A DNA stretch of 64,000 bases from Burkholderia ambifaria AMMD (GTDB lineage: Bacteria > Pseudomonadota > Gammaproteobacteria > Burkholderiales > Burkholderiaceae): assembly GCF_000203915.1 (NCBI RefSeq), contig NC_008390.1, forward strand, positions 1-64,000, written 5' to 3'. Below, piece after piece: positions 33,326-42,795 of the stretch; position 1 is the stretch's first letter, and every line of letters starts with the position of its first letter. The notes beneath the pieces are model-generated. The model did not search any database. It had not been told where the DNA came from and saw nothing but the letters and a program-made list of their open reading frames with translations. The position numbers and the translations under genes were made by a program.

Positions 33326-34456
33326 TCAGAAGCGCGTGCGGATGCCCGACGTGAGTTCGAGCTGGTTTTGCGCGCCGAACGTCGACGCCACCGTGTAGCC
33401 GCCGTGCAGGCGCATGTAGTCGCCGGCCAGGTACACCTCGGTGCGCTTGCTCAGGTGGTAGAACACCGACCCGTAGATCGTCTCCTTGAAGCCGTTGCCG
33501 ACACCGTTGGTCAGGCTGAACGTGCCGAGGTTCGCGTTCGGCGTGAAGCCGTCGGCGTTGTTCGCGGCGTTCTTGACCCGCATCTGCTGGTAGCCGAGCT
33601 CGTAGTCGAGCGCGCCCTTCGGCGCGACTTTCACCGACACGGTCCACGAATCGTCGTGACGCTGGCCGAGCGAGCCCTGGTCGCCGTTGTAGCGGAAGTA
33701 GCCGGCGTTCAGGCGCACGATGCTGAACGTATAGTTGCCGCCGACCGAGAACGTCTGGTTCCTGAAGCCGTTGTGGTTCACGTGGTTATAGAAGCCCGAC
33801 ACGTTGAACGGCCCGCCGTTGTAACCGAGCGCGAGCTGGTAGGCGGAACCCGTCGCGAACGCGGTCGAGTTGCTGAACTGATAGCCGGCGCTCGCGAAGA
33901 TGCCGTTGCTGAACAGCTTCTTCCACGCGAGGCCGTTGTTGTAGCGCGTGCCGGTCGGGCCGGCCGCGTAGAAGATCATCTGCTTGAAGTTGTTCGAGTT
34001 GGTCCAGCCGCCTTCCTCGGTGGTCAGCTTCGCGGAGCCGTATGCGTCGCCGTAGATCGCCGCTGAGTCGCGCGCGATCGTATTCTGGAAGCCGGCCGTC
34101 AGCTTGCCGAAACGTTCGTCCTCGACGCCGACCCAGGCGTCGCGGTCGAAGATCTGGCCTTCGTCTTCCATCTGGCCGTTGGCGACCACGAATTCGCTTT
34201 CGAGGCGGAAGATGATCTTCGTGCCGCCGCCGATGTCTTCAGCGCCTCTGAGGCCCCAGCGGCTGCCGCTGAACCACGGCTCGCCTTCGTTGCCCATTCC
34301 GATCACATGTTTGCCGTTCGCGTCGGCGTGGGTCCGGTAGGTCGGAAAGCTCAGGTCCATCAGCCCGTAGAGTTGCACGCTCGATTGCGCATGCGCGTGG
34401 GTGCCGGCGCACAGGCCAGCCGCCGCGATGGAAAGGGCAAGGGTTTTTCGTTTCAA
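33326..34456 (-). CDS. Gram-negative general porin (OmpC-like)
   Basis: Outer-membrane trimeric beta-barrel porin of the Burkholderia type. The 376 residues have a signal peptide (MKRKTLALSIAAAG, cleavage after AHAQ region), the start-of-barrel SSVQLYGLMDLSF, SRWGLRGAEDIGGGTKIIF and a C-terminal Phe after alternating residues (ELTSGIRTRF). No ATG fits; a TTG at 34454-34456 with GGAGGAG six bases before it is the likely start. It lies downstream of and co-oriented with the two-component system. Confidence 0.88.
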   Translation of the reverse strand: MKRKTLALSIAAAGLCAGTHAHAQSSVQLYGLMDLSFPTYRTHADANGKHVIGMGNEGEPWFSGSRWGLRGAEDIGGGTKIIFRLESEFVVANGQMEDEGQIFDRDAWVGVEDERFGKLTAGFQNTIARDSAAIYGDAYGSAKLTTEEGGWTNSNNFKQMIFYAAGPTGTRYNNGLAWKKLFSNGIFASAGYQFSNSTAFATGSAYQLALGYNGGPFNVSGFYNHVNHNGFRNQTFSVGGNYTFSIVRLNAGYFRYNGDQGSLGQRHDDSWTVSVKVAPKGALDYELGYQQMRVKNAANNADGFTPNANLGTFSLTNGVGNGFKETIYGSVFYHLSKRTEVYLAGDYMRLHGGYTVASTFGAQNQLELTSGIRTRF

Positions 34457-34746
34457 GATCGTCTCCTCCGAGCTGCCGCATTGAAATCTGTTCGTTGGCA
34501 GTACGTAATGTATGCCGAATGTCGCCGACCACAGCGAGAGGCCGACGCATAGCATCGTAGAGGGTGCAATCCTTCACGCCGCTTTCCCGGAGGAAAGAAT
34601 CGGATCGGTGAAAACACCGAAAGCGCAATAATCGCGGATCGAGGCAGGCAGACGGGCGAGCGCGAGCCCGACGGACAGCCGGGCGGGCCTGCGATACGTT
34701 TCGTGCTACGAATAAGTTGTCAGCGGCAGCAGGGCAATAGCCCCCG

Positions 34747-35424
34747 TCAGTCGTGCGCGCTCTTCGCGCGCAGGATATAGCCGAGCCCGCGCAGCGTGAT
34801 GATCTCGGTCGTGCTGCCTGCCAGATGCTTGCGCAGCCGGTGGATGTAGATGTCGATCGCATCGGCGCTCGGTTCGTCGTCGAGCGCGAACACGCTGTCC
34901 ATCAGCCGCGCCTTCGACACCGTCTTGTTCTGCTGCAGCATCAGCGTCTCCAGAATCACGTGTTCGCGGCGGCGCAGCGCGAGCACCGCGTCGCCGCAGC
35001 GGAATTCGCGCGTGCCGAACGCATAGACGAGATCGCCGCACACGAGCTGCGTCGTGGCGACGCCCGCCTGCCGGCGAATCAGCGCGCGGATCCGTGCAAC
35101 CAGCTCGCGCGATTCGAACGGCTTCACCACGTAATCGTCGGCGCCCGCGCCGAAGCAGTCGACCTTGTCGTCGACCGAACCGTGCGCGGTCAGCATCAGC
35201 ACCGGCACGTTGTCGTTGCGGCGCCGCAGCCGCGCGAGCACTTCCTTGCCGCTGATGCCGGGCAGCCGCATGTCGAGCAGCACCGCGTCGTAACGCTCGG
35301 TCTTCAGCACCGTGTCCGCGCGCTCGCCGTCGCCGACGCAGTCGACCGCGAAATCCTCGCCGCGCAGCAGGTTCACGATCCAGTGCGCGAGTTCGGCGTT
35401 GTCTTCGACCAGCAGGAGTTTCAT
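34747..35424 (-). CDS. OmpR-family response regulator
   Basis: DNA-binding response regulator of 225 residues similar to QseB/TctD. The receiver domain has acidic residues near 8-9 (VEDN), the phospho-acceptor Asp in AVLLDMRLPG near 51 and the switch Lys in VVKPFESREL near 101. A winged-helix output domain follows (DIYIHRLRKHLAG). It sits 12 bases after the sensor kinase gene, so the sensor is transcribed first, a less common order. Confidence 0.92.
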   Translation of the reverse strand: MKLLLVEDNAELAHWIVNLLRGEDFAVDCVGDGERADTVLKTERYDAVLLDMRLPGISGKEVLARLRRRNDNVPVLMLTAHGSVDDKVDCFGAGADDYVVKPFESRELVARIRALIRRQAGVATTQLVCGDLVYAFGTREFRCGDAVLALRRREHVILETLMLQQNKTVSKARLMDSVFALDDEPSADAIDIYIHRLRKHLAGSTTEIITLRGLGYILRAKSAHD

Positions 35425-35436
35425 GACGGCATCTCT

Positions 35437-36804
35437 TCAATCAAAGGCGGGCAGCCGCACAGTCACGACGATACCGCGATTGCCGGGCCCCGGCGCGAGC
35501 ATCGCGCTGCCGCCGTGCGCCTGCGCGATCTCGCGGACGATCGCGAGCCCCAGGCCCGAGCCTTCGGTGTCGGCCGCCACGCGGTAGAACCGCTTGAACA
35601 CGTGCGGCCGCGCTTCGGCGGGAATGCCGGGGCCGTTGTCGACCACGTCGAGCACGACCGTGTCGCCGCCGCGCCGCGCGACGACCGTCACGCAGCCGCC
35701 CGGCTGCGTATAGCGCACCGCATTGTCGACGAGGTTCATCACCAGCGCGGTCAGCAGGCTGTCGCTGCCCGCGACGTCGAGCCGTTCGCCGAGATCGGCG
35801 CCGAGGTCGATGGCGCGCCGCTGCGCGAGCACGATCGTTTCCTCCAGCACGCTCGACACCACGGCGGCGAGATCGACGCGATGCGTGAGCAGCGTCGGCG
35901 GCGTCGCTTCCGCATGCGCGAGGAGCAGCAGCTTGTCGGTCACGTCGGCCATCTTGCGGCTGCTGCGCTGCATGCTGTCGAGCACCGACGCGAGGTCCGG
36001 ATCGCCGTTGCCGCGCTGCTGCGCGTACTGGATCTGCGTGTCGAGCACCGCGATCGGCGTGCGCAGCTGGTGCGCGGCGTCGGCGATGAAGCGGCGCTGC
36101 GTGGCCGTGTGCGTATTGAGCCGCGCGATGCACTGGTTGATCGCGTCGACGATCGGCCGCAGCTCGTGCTGCAGCCGCTCCGGGCGAATCGGCTCCAGCT
36201 CCATCGGCCCGCGGTCCGCGACGTCGTCCTTCAGCTGCATCAGCGGGCGCAGCTCGAGCGTGAGGCCGAGATAGACGAGCACGATCGCGAGCACCAGCAT
36301 CAGCGACAGGCGCATGAGCTGAGGCCGCCAGATCGTCGCGACCATCGCGTCGTACGAGCGCGTCGTCTTCGCGACGACCACCGTGACCGTCTCGACCTGC
36401 CCCTCGTCGTACAGCTGCCGATCGTAGGCGGCCGCGCGCAGCGGCAGGTCGTCGAGCGTCGTGGCGTACAGCGTCGGCTCGACGCCGTGCCGGGCAGGGA
36501 CCTCGAGCGCCGGGTTGCCCGCGAGCAGCCGGCCGTGGCCGTCGATCACCTTGTAGAACACCGAGTCGCGCGACGGCGATTCGAAGATCTCCAGCGCGGC
36601 CGGCGGCACGTCGGCGACCGGCAGCCCGTTGCGCCATTCCACGTCCTCGCCGATGGTGCGCGCCGACGCGACGAGCGCGCTGTCCTGCACGAGCGCGGCC
36701 GTGCGCCGAGCGGTGTCGTACGACATCGCGCCCGCGATCAGCACGAAAGCCGCCAGCGGCAGCAGCAGCCACCACAGGAGCCGCCCGCGCAGGCTGTGCG
36801 CCAT
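35437..36804 (-). CDS. Sensor histidine kinase
   Basis: Membrane sensor kinase of 455 residues related to TctE/QseC. Two transmembrane helices (about 9-28 and 163-183) flank a periplasmic TctE-like sensor of about 130 residues. The H-box RRFIADAAHQLRTPIAVL holds the phospho-His near 250, followed by N-box NLVDNAVRYT and G-boxes DNGPGIP and GSGLGLAIV. It partners the next gene and probably responds to the nutrient handled by the adjoining transporter; that link is inference. Confidence 0.92.
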   Translation of the reverse strand: MAHSLRGRLLWWLLLPLAAFVLIAGAMSYDTARRTAALVQDSALVASARTIGEDVEWRNGLPVADVPPAALEIFESPSRDSVFYKVIDGHGRLLAGNPALEVPARHGVEPTLYATTLDDLPLRAAAYDRQLYDEGQVETVTVVVAKTTRSYDAMVATIWRPQLMRLSLMLVLAIVLVYLGLTLELRPLMQLKDDVADRGPMELEPIRPERLQHELRPIVDAINQCIARLNTHTATQRRFIADAAHQLRTPIAVLDTQIQYAQQRGNGDPDLASVLDSMQRSSRKMADVTDKLLLLAHAEATPPTLLTHRVDLAAVVSSVLEETIVLAQRRAIDLGADLGERLDVAGSDSLLTALVMNLVDNAVRYTQPGGCVTVVARRGGDTVVLDVVDNGPGIPAEARPHVFKRFYRVAADTEGSGLGLAIVREIAQAHGGSAMLAPGPGNRGIVVTVRLPAFD

Positions 36805-36877
36805 TCCTTCTCCTCAATGCCGAACTGCGCCGGGGCAACCGGCGCGGTTCGGGTGTGTCGTCCGATGCGTGCGCGGC

Positions 36878-37735
36878 TCAGAACGCCGCGGGGCGCCACT
36901 TCAGCAGCCGCTTCTCGATCCAGGTCAGCAGGTAGTCGGCGGCCAGCGCGACCACGGCGAGCACGATCATCGCCGCGAACACGCCGCTTGCGTTGAATGC
37001 GCCCTGGGCGGTGGAGATTAGCAGGCCGATACCCTGCTTGGAACCCAGGAATTCGCCGACGACCGCACCGACCAGCGCGAAGCCGAAGCTCACGTGCAGG
37101 CTCGCGAGAATCCAGCTGAGCGCGGACGGAATCACGACCGCCGTGGTGATCTGCCGGCGCGACGCGCCGAGGATCTGCGCGTTCGCGATCAGGTAGCGGT
37201 CGGCTTCGCGCACGCCCTGGAACGCGTTGCCGAACACGACGAAGAACACCATCACGACGGCCAGCGCGATCTTCGATGCCATCCCGAGGCCGAGTGCGAT
37301 CACGAAGATCGAACCGAGCACGACGCGCGGAATCGAGTTGGCGATCTGGATGTACAGGCCGAACACGTCGGCCATCAGCTTGTTGCGGCCGAGCACGATC
37401 CCGCAGATCACGCCGGCGACCGAGCCGATCACGAAGCCGATCCCGGTTTCCTCGAGCGTGACCCATACCTGCGTGAGCAGCGGGCCTTGCGACGTGCCGT
37501 TCACGAACCAGTCCTGGATCTGCTCGAAGATCAGCGACGGCATCGAGAAGAAGAACGGGTCGATCCACTTCAGCCGTGCGGCGAGCTCCCAGCCGCCGAG
37601 CACGACGACTAGCACGGCGATCCGCAACGTGACGATCAGGTTGCGCCGGCGGCGCAGCCGGCGTTGCGCGGCGCGCTCGTCGTCCTCGAGCGTCGTCGCC
37701 GTAAGGGCGGTAGTGGGAAGCGTCATGTCGGTCAT
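36878..37735 (-). CDS. ABC transporter permease (nitrate/sulfonate/taurine type)
   Basis: Inner-membrane channel of a SsuC/TauC-like importer, 285 residues. About six hydrophobic helices and the cytoplasmic coupling loop (EADRYLIANAQILGASRRQI) are visible. The start at 37735 has an AGGAG ribosome site; an ATG nine codons upstream has none. It follows the ATPase gene by 40 bases. Confidence 0.9.
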   Translation of the reverse strand: MTDMTLPTTALTATTLEDDERAAQRRLRRRRNLIVTLRIAVLVVVLGGWELAARLKWIDPFFFSMPSLIFEQIQDWFVNGTSQGPLLTQVWVTLEETGIGFVIGSVAGVICGIVLGRNKLMADVFGLYIQIANSIPRVVLGSIFVIALGLGMASKIALAVVMVFFVVFGNAFQGVREADRYLIANAQILGASRRQITTAVVIPSALSWILASLHVSFGFALVGAVVGEFLGSKQGIGLLISTAQGAFNASGVFAAMIVLAVVALAADYLLTWIEKRLLKWRPAAF

Positions 37736-37775
37736 GCTCCTGTCCTTGCTGTGTGTTGCCATGGCTGCCGTGCGG

Positions 37776-38573
37776 TCAGCCGATCTGCACTTCTTCGCGC
37801 AGGTCGTGCCAGATGTCCTTGGAAATTTCGACGAAGCGCGCGTCGTAGCGCACTTCCGACATGACGCGCGGGCGCGGCAGGTCGATCTCGTACACGCGCT
37901 TGAGCGTCGCGGGGCGCGCGGTCAGCACGAACACGCGGTCGGCGAGTGCGATCGCCTCCTCGAGATCGTGCGTGACGAACACGACCGAGCCCTTGTTCGC
38001 CGACCACAGCTGCAGCAGTTCGTCCTGCATCAGCGTGCGCGTCTGCATGTCGAGCGCGGAGAACGGCTCGTCCATCAGCAGGATTTCCGGCTGGTTGATG
38101 AAGGTCTGCGCGAGCGCGACGCGCTTGCGCATCCCGCCGGAGAGCTGGTGCGGGTAGTGCTTCGTGAACTTGTCGAGGCCGACCTTGCGGATCCATTCCT
38201 CGGCCTGCGTGTACGCGACGTCCTTCGAGCGGCCGCGAAACAGGGGGCCTGCCGCGACGTTGTCGATCACGTTGCGCCACGGGAACACGGCGTCGGCCTG
38301 GAACACGAAGCCGATGCGCGGGTCGATCCCGTCGACCGGGCGACCCACCACGCGCACCTCGCCCGACACCGGCTTGAGCAGCCCGGTGATCAGGTTCAGC
38401 GTGGTCGACTTGCCGCAGCCGGTCGGCCCGACGATCGCGATGAACTCGCCGCGCGCGACGCTCATGCTGAAGTCGCGCAGCGCGACGGTGGCCTTGCCTT
38501 CCGGCGAAATGAAGCGGCACGACACATTGCGAAACTCGATCGCCGGCGTGCTCGGGGAAACTGCCTGGTTCAT
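37776..38573 (-). CDS. ABC transporter ATP-binding protein (nitrate/sulfonate/taurine type)
   Basis: ATPase of the importer, 265 residues, with Walker A GPTGCGKST near residue 50, Q-loop FQADAVFPWRN, signature LSGGMRKRVALAQ near 144, Walker B ILLMDEPFSALD and the H-loop VTHDLEEA. It lies between the solute-binding protein and permease genes in one operon. Confidence 0.93.
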   Translation of the reverse strand: MNQAVSPSTPAIEFRNVSCRFISPEGKATVALRDFSMSVARGEFIAIVGPTGCGKSTTLNLITGLLKPVSGEVRVVGRPVDGIDPRIGFVFQADAVFPWRNVIDNVAAGPLFRGRSKDVAYTQAEEWIRKVGLDKFTKHYPHQLSGGMRKRVALAQTFINQPEILLMDEPFSALDMQTRTLMQDELLQLWSANKGSVVFVTHDLEEAIALADRVFVLTARPATLKRVYEIDLPRPRVMSEVRYDARFVEISKDIWHDLREEVQIG

Positions 38574-38694
38574 CGCATTCGTCCTGCGGGTGAAGAGGGC
38601 GCCGCATCGTGGCAGCGCCGGGCCGGTCAGCCGGGCCGGAACGGGGAATGCACGGCGGCGGGATCGCCGCCGCGGGCGCCGGTACCGGGATCGA

Positions 38695-39699
38695 TTACTT
38701 CGCGTTGACGAAATCGTTGGTGTAGGTGCGCGCCAGGTCGATGTGCTTGCCCTTCACCGACGGGTTGAACGCCGACAGCACCTTCAGCACGGTCGCCGGG
38801 CCGTCGGCCGGCATCTTCGCGTCGGCGGTGTACATCGGCAGCGACGCCTTCAGCGCGGACACGTACAGGCCCTTGTCCTTCTGGTAGTCGGCCGGCATCT
38901 TCGCGGCGATTTCCTCGGCGCTGTGCGTGTGGATGAACTGCATCGTCTTCGCGAACGCGTGCGCGAGCTTGGTGGCTTCCGCCTTGTGCGAATCGGCCCA
39001 GGCCGACTGCACGTACAGGCTCGCGGCCGGGTAGGTGCCGCCGAGCGCGGCGCGCGTGCCTTCGAGGGTGCGCATGTCGACCAGCACCTTCGCGTCGCCC
39101 ATCTTCTCGAGCGCGGACACGGTCGGCTCGGTCGTCATCCCGGCGTCGATCCGGCCCTGCTTGATCGCGGCGATGAAGCTCGCGTCGGCGCCGACCGGCA
39201 GCATCGTGTACTGCGTCGACGGCACGCCGCGCTGCAGTGCCAGGTATTGCGTGAGGAAGCTGGTCGACGAGCCGAGGCCCGTCACGCCGAGCGTCTTGCC
39301 CTTCGCGTCGGCCATCGACTTGAAGGTGGGCGCGGCCTTGGTCGACACCATCTCGACTTCGCCCGGCACCTGGCAGAACACGGCGATCGCCTTCACGTCC
39401 TTGCCCTTGCTCTGCAGGTCGACCGTATGGTCGTAGAAGCCGACGACGCCTTGCACGGCGCCCGCCAGCAACTCGTTCTCGGCGTCGACGCCGGCCGGCT
39501 GCGACAGCAGTTCGACGTCGAGCCCTTCGGCCTTGAAGTTGCCGAGCTCCTGCGTGAGCCGCGCGGGCAGGTAGATCAGCTTCGCGATCCCGCCGACCAT
39601 GATCGTGATCTTGCCGCCGTCTTCGGCAAGTGCGGGGTGAGCGGCGAGCGCGCAGCTCAGGCTGGCCGCAACGGCGAGGGTGCGCAGGATGGGTCGCAT
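38695..39699 (-). CDS. ABC transporter periplasmic substrate-binding protein (NMT1/SsuA-like)
   Basis: Periplasmic receptor of the importer, 334 residues. Signal peptide MRPILRTLAVAASLSCALAA ends near ALAE. The mature part has the SsuA/THI5-type fold (AKLIYLPARLTQELGNFKAE, DGVTGLGSST-like loop, MTTEPTV). Substrate cannot be inferred; sulfonates, nitrate or pyrimidine precursors are all possible. The ATG at 39699 has AAGGAG upstream; the frame extends 16 codons further without support. Confidence 0.9.
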   Translation of the reverse strand: MRPILRTLAVAASLSCALAAHPALAEDGGKITIMVGGIAKLIYLPARLTQELGNFKAEGLDVELLSQPAGVDAENELLAGAVQGVVGFYDHTVDLQSKGKDVKAIAVFCQVPGEVEMVSTKAAPTFKSMADAKGKTLGVTGLGSSTSFLTQYLALQRGVPSTQYTMLPVGADASFIAAIKQGRIDAGMTTEPTVSALEKMGDAKVLVDMRTLEGTRAALGGTYPAASLYVQSAWADSHKAEATKLAHAFAKTMQFIHTHSAEEIAAKMPADYQKDKGLYVSALKASLPMYTADAKMPADGPATVLKVLSAFNPSVKGKHIDLARTYTNDFVNAK

Positions 39700-39757
39700 C
39701 GGGGTCGTCTCCTTCGTTGTATTCGTATGGCGCGATGCTTGCTGCATCGTCTTAACG

Positions 39758-39784
39758 AGTATAGGGAGGCGAAACCTTCTGCAA
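39758..39784 (-). promoter_or_regulatory. Candidate promoter of the ABC operon
   Basis: Minus strand TTGCAG, 15 bases, TATACT, about 60 bases before the substrate-binding protein gene. The spacer is two bases short of ideal. Confidence 0.35.
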
Positions 39785-39842
39785 CCTTTCGTGGGCGGGC
39801 GATTCCGTTAGGGGTTTTCCAGCAAGCGGAGGCGCCAGCGGA

Positions 39843-40625
39843 CTAGCGCCACCCCAGCAACACCCGCCCCATCGCATCGAGCCCCATGTCGAACAGGTGC
39901 GACACGAACGGCACGAGGTTCGGGATCATCAGTTGCACGAGCAACAGCCCGACCAGCATCGTGACCGGAAAGCCGATCTGGAAGATGCCGATCTGCGGCG
40001 CCGCGCGGTTCAGGATCCCGAGCGCGAGGTTCGCGATCAGCAGGGCCGCGACCACCGGCAGCGCGAGCAGTAGCCCCATCTCGAACACCGTCGCGCCGAA
40101 CGCGGCGAGCGTGCGCCAGCCGGGCGCGTGCAGCAGGTCGCCCGACACCGGCAGCGTCTGGAACGACGCGGCCAGCGCCGCGAACACCTGCAGGTGGCCG
40201 TCCACCGCGAGGAACGCGAGCATCGCGATCGCGTTCAGGAAGCGGCCCATCACCGGCGTCGCGCCGTTCGAATGCGGGTCGAAGAAGGTCGCGAAGCCGA
40301 GCCCCATCGACAGCCCGATGAAGTCGCCGGCCGCCTCGACGGCCGCGAACACGAGCTGCATCGTGAAGCCCAGCGCGATGCCGATCAGGAACTGCGTGAC
40401 GACGATCCAGATGCCCGGCGCGGAGAACACGGTGACGTCCGGCATCGCGCCGAGCGTGGGCGCGACGACCAGCGCCATGAACGCGGCGATGCCGATCTTC
40501 ACGCGCACCGGCACCGCCGCATGGCCGACCACGGGCGCCGTCGCGACGAGCGCGAGCATCCGCACGAACGGCCACAGGAAGGCGGTCAGCCAGCCGTTGA
40601 GCTGCGCGTAGGTAACCGAGAACAT
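39843..40625 (-). CDS. fliR: Flagellar export protein FliR
   Basis: Inner-membrane component of the flagellar type III export gate, 260 residues with multiple hydrophobic helices and the family start (LNGWLTAFLWPFVRMLALV). Last gene of the fliLMNOPQR run, 28 bases after fliQ. Confidence 0.93.
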   Translation of the reverse strand: MFSVTYAQLNGWLTAFLWPFVRMLALVATAPVVGHAAVPVRVKIGIAAFMALVVAPTLGAMPDVTVFSAPGIWIVVTQFLIGIALGFTMQLVFAAVEAAGDFIGLSMGLGFATFFDPHSNGATPVMGRFLNAIAMLAFLAVDGHLQVFAALAASFQTLPVSGDLLHAPGWRTLAAFGATVFEMGLLLALPVVAALLIANLALGILNRAAPQIGIFQIGFPVTMLVGLLLVQLMIPNLVPFVSHLFDMGLDAMGRVLLGWR

Positions 40626-40653
40626 TGCGGCGGAACGGTGCCGGGCGGGCCGG

Positions 40654-40926
40654 TCAGCCGGCGCCGAGCGTCGCGACGTGCAGCAGCGTCTGCCGCAGGT
40701 AGTCGAGCATCGTCGTCAGCATCCACGGGCCGGCAATCACGAGCGTCGCGGCCACCGCGAGCAGCTTCGGGATGAACGACAGCGTCGATTCGTTGATCTG
40801 CGTCGCGGCCTGGAACAGGCTCACGACGAGGCCGACCGCGAGCGCGACCAGCAGCAGCGGGGCGGCAAGCAGCAGGCCGACCATCATCGCCTGGTGCGCC
40901 AGCGTCATTACCTGTTCGGGGGTCAT
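40654..40926 (-). CDS. fliQ: Flagellar export protein FliQ
   Basis: 90-residue export-gate subunit with two transmembrane helices and the conserved FQAATQINESTLSFIPK motif between them. Sits between fliP and fliR. Confidence 0.95.
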   Translation of the reverse strand: MTPEQVMTLAHQAMMVGLLLAAPLLLVALAVGLVVSLFQAATQINESTLSFIPKLLAVAATLVIAGPWMLTTMLDYLRQTLLHVATLGAG

Positions 40927-40942
40927 CGCGCGTGTCCTCCGC

Positions 40943-41704
40943 TTACGTGAAGCTCTGCGCGAGCGAGCCGATCAGGAGCTGCCAGCCGTCGACCAGCACG
41001 AACAGCATCAGCTTGAACGGCAGCGACACGGTGGACGGCGACACCATCATCATCCCCATCGACATCAGCACGCTCGCGACGACCATGTCGATGATCAGGA
41101 ACGGGATGAAAATCGTGAAGCCGATCTGGAAGCCGGTCTTCAGCTCGCTCGTGACGAACGCGGGCACCAGCAGCGACAGCGGCACGTCTTCGGGGCCCTG
41201 CATCGGCGCGGCCTTCGAGATCTTCGCGAACAGCGCGAGATCGGTCTCGCGGGTCTGCTTCAGCATGAAGGTCTTGAACGGCGCGACGCCGCGCCGCACT
41301 GCCTGCTCCATCGGCATCGAGCCGTCGGAGAACGGCTTGTAGCCGTCGGCGTACGCACGGTCGAGCACCGGCGACATCACGAAGAAGGTGAGGAACATCG
41401 CGAGGCCGACCAGCACCTGGTTCGGCGGCGTCGTCGCGGTGCCGAGCGCCTGGCGCAGCAGCGACAGCACGATGATGATGCGCGTGAAGCTCGTCATCAT
41501 CAGCAGCATCGCCGGCAGGAACGACAGCATCGTGAGCAGCAGCATCGTCTGCACGCTCAGCGAATAGGTGGTGCCGCCGTTCGGGCCCGGGCTCGTGTTG
41601 AACGCGGGCAGGCCGGCCGCCTGCGCGCAGGCGAGCGCGGGGGCGAGGCCGAGGATCAGCGCGGGCGCGAAGCGCGCCGCGCGACGCAGGAATTCGTGTT
41701 TCAT
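40943..41704 (-). CDS. fliP: Flagellar export protein FliP
   Basis: Core export-gate subunit, 253 residues. A cleavable signal peptide is visible (ending ALACAQ), followed by the family block [20 protein letters not shown] and the C-terminal membrane pair ([20 protein letters not shown]). fliQ follows after 16 bases. Confidence 0.95.
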   Translation of the reverse strand: MKHEFLRRAARFAPALILGLAPALACAQAAGLPAFNTSPGPNGGTTYSLSVQTMLLLTMLSFLPAMLLMMTSFTRIIIVLSLLRQALGTATTPPNQVLVGLAMFLTFFVMSPVLDRAYADGYKPFSDGSMPMEQAVRRGVAPFKTFMLKQTRETDLALFAKISKAAPMQGPEDVPLSLLVPAFVTSELKTGFQIGFTIFIPFLIIDMVVASVLMSMGMMMVSPSTVSLPFKLMLFVLVDGWQLLIGSLAQSFT

Positions 41705-41740
41705 CGGAATGCAGATACGGAAAGAGGGCGCGACGCCATG

Positions 41741-42307
41741 TCAGCGGGTGTCCTTGCCGCGCCCGAAGCGCTTCGCGGCTTCGCCCGCGAGCGCGTCGCG
41801 AAACCGCGCGCCGAACGTGCCGGGCTGGCCGCGATCGGCGGAACGCGTACCGGCGGGAAGGTCGGCCGGTGCCGGCGCCACCGCCGAGCCGGCCGGCAGC
41901 GTATGCAGCAGCCGCACGTTGCCCGGCGCGACGCCGAGCACGAGCCAGGTGTCGCCGATCTCGACGATCGTCGCGCTTTCCTTCGCGCCGAGCCCGACGC
42001 TCGACACGACCTTCAGCGGGCCGCCGCGCCGTGCGGGCTGAAACCCGAAGCGGCGCGCGAGCCACGCGCAGCCGAACACGAGGCCGATCACGACCGCGAG
42101 CCCGACGAGCGTCTGCAGCACCGCGCCGACGCCGAGCGACGGGACGGCCGAGCCGACCATCACGCTCGACGCGATGGAACCGGCGTTGTTCACCGCGTTC
42201 ATGTCGGCGGCGCCGGCCGGCACGCATGCGAGCGACGCCGCAATGGCGACGGCAGCCGCCACCGAGGTCGCGACGCGCACGCGGCGGCCGGGCGCGACGA
42301 CGTTCAT
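41741..42307 (-). CDS. fliO: Flagellar biosynthesis protein FliO
   Basis: Single-pass membrane chaperone of the export gate, 188 residues. An N-terminal hydrophobic segment, a second helix (LQTLVGLAVVIGLVFGCAWL) and the conserved cytoplasmic start RRFG, VVSSVGLGAKESATIVEIGD are seen. Start overlaps the fliN stop by four bases. Confidence 0.9.
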   Translation of the reverse strand: MNVVAPGRRVRVATSVAAAVAIAASLACVPAGAADMNAVNNAGSIASSVMVGSAVPSLGVGAVLQTLVGLAVVIGLVFGCAWLARRFGFQPARRGGPLKVVSSVGLGAKESATIVEIGDTWLVLGVAPGNVRLLHTLPAGSAVAPAPADLPAGTRSADRGQPGTFGARFRDALAGEAAKRFGRGKDTR

Positions 42308-42795
42308 CGATTCAGCTTCCGGATGCGTTCGGCCGGCGTGATGATGTCGGTCAGCCGGATGCCGAACTTGTCGTTGACGACCACGACCTCGCCTTGCGCG
42401 ATCAGGCAGCCGTTCACGAGCACGTCCATCGGCTCGCCGGCCATGCCGTCGAGCTCGACGACCGACCCCTGCGCGAGCTGCAGCAGGTTGCGGATCGCGA
42501 TCTTGGTACGGCCGAGTTCCACGGTCATCTTGACCGGGATGTCGAGAATCATCTCGATGTCGTTGTGCGTCGAGCTGGCCGCGGCCTTCGACAGCGGCTG
42601 GAACACGCCGGCGCCGGTCGCGCCCGCCTGCACCGGCTGCAGGTTCTGCTCGGCAAGCGCGGCGGCCCAGTCGTCCAGGCCCTGATCTTCCTGCGCCGCC
42701 GCAGGTGCCGCCTGCACGGCCGATTCCGCGAGCGCCGCGTCGGCGAGGGCCTGCGCGTCGAGTTCGGGCGTCTGGTTCAGCTCACTCATATCCAC
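42304..42795 (-). CDS. fliN: Flagellar motor switch protein FliN
   Basis: C-ring component, 163 residues. A variable Ala/Glu-rich N-terminus precedes the SpoA domain (IPVKMTVELGRTKIAIRNLL, GQGSVVELD, PMDVLVNGCLIAQGEVVVVND). It overlaps fliM by 14 bases, which points to coupled translation. Confidence 0.95.
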   Translation of the reverse strand: MDMSELNQTPELDAQALADAALAESAVQAAPAAAQEDQGLDDWAAALAEQNLQPVQAGATGAGVFQPLSKAAASSTHNDIEMILDIPVKMTVELGRTKIAIRNLLQLAQGSVVELDGMAGEPMDVLVNGCLIAQGEVVVVNDKFGIRLTDIITPAERIRKLNR

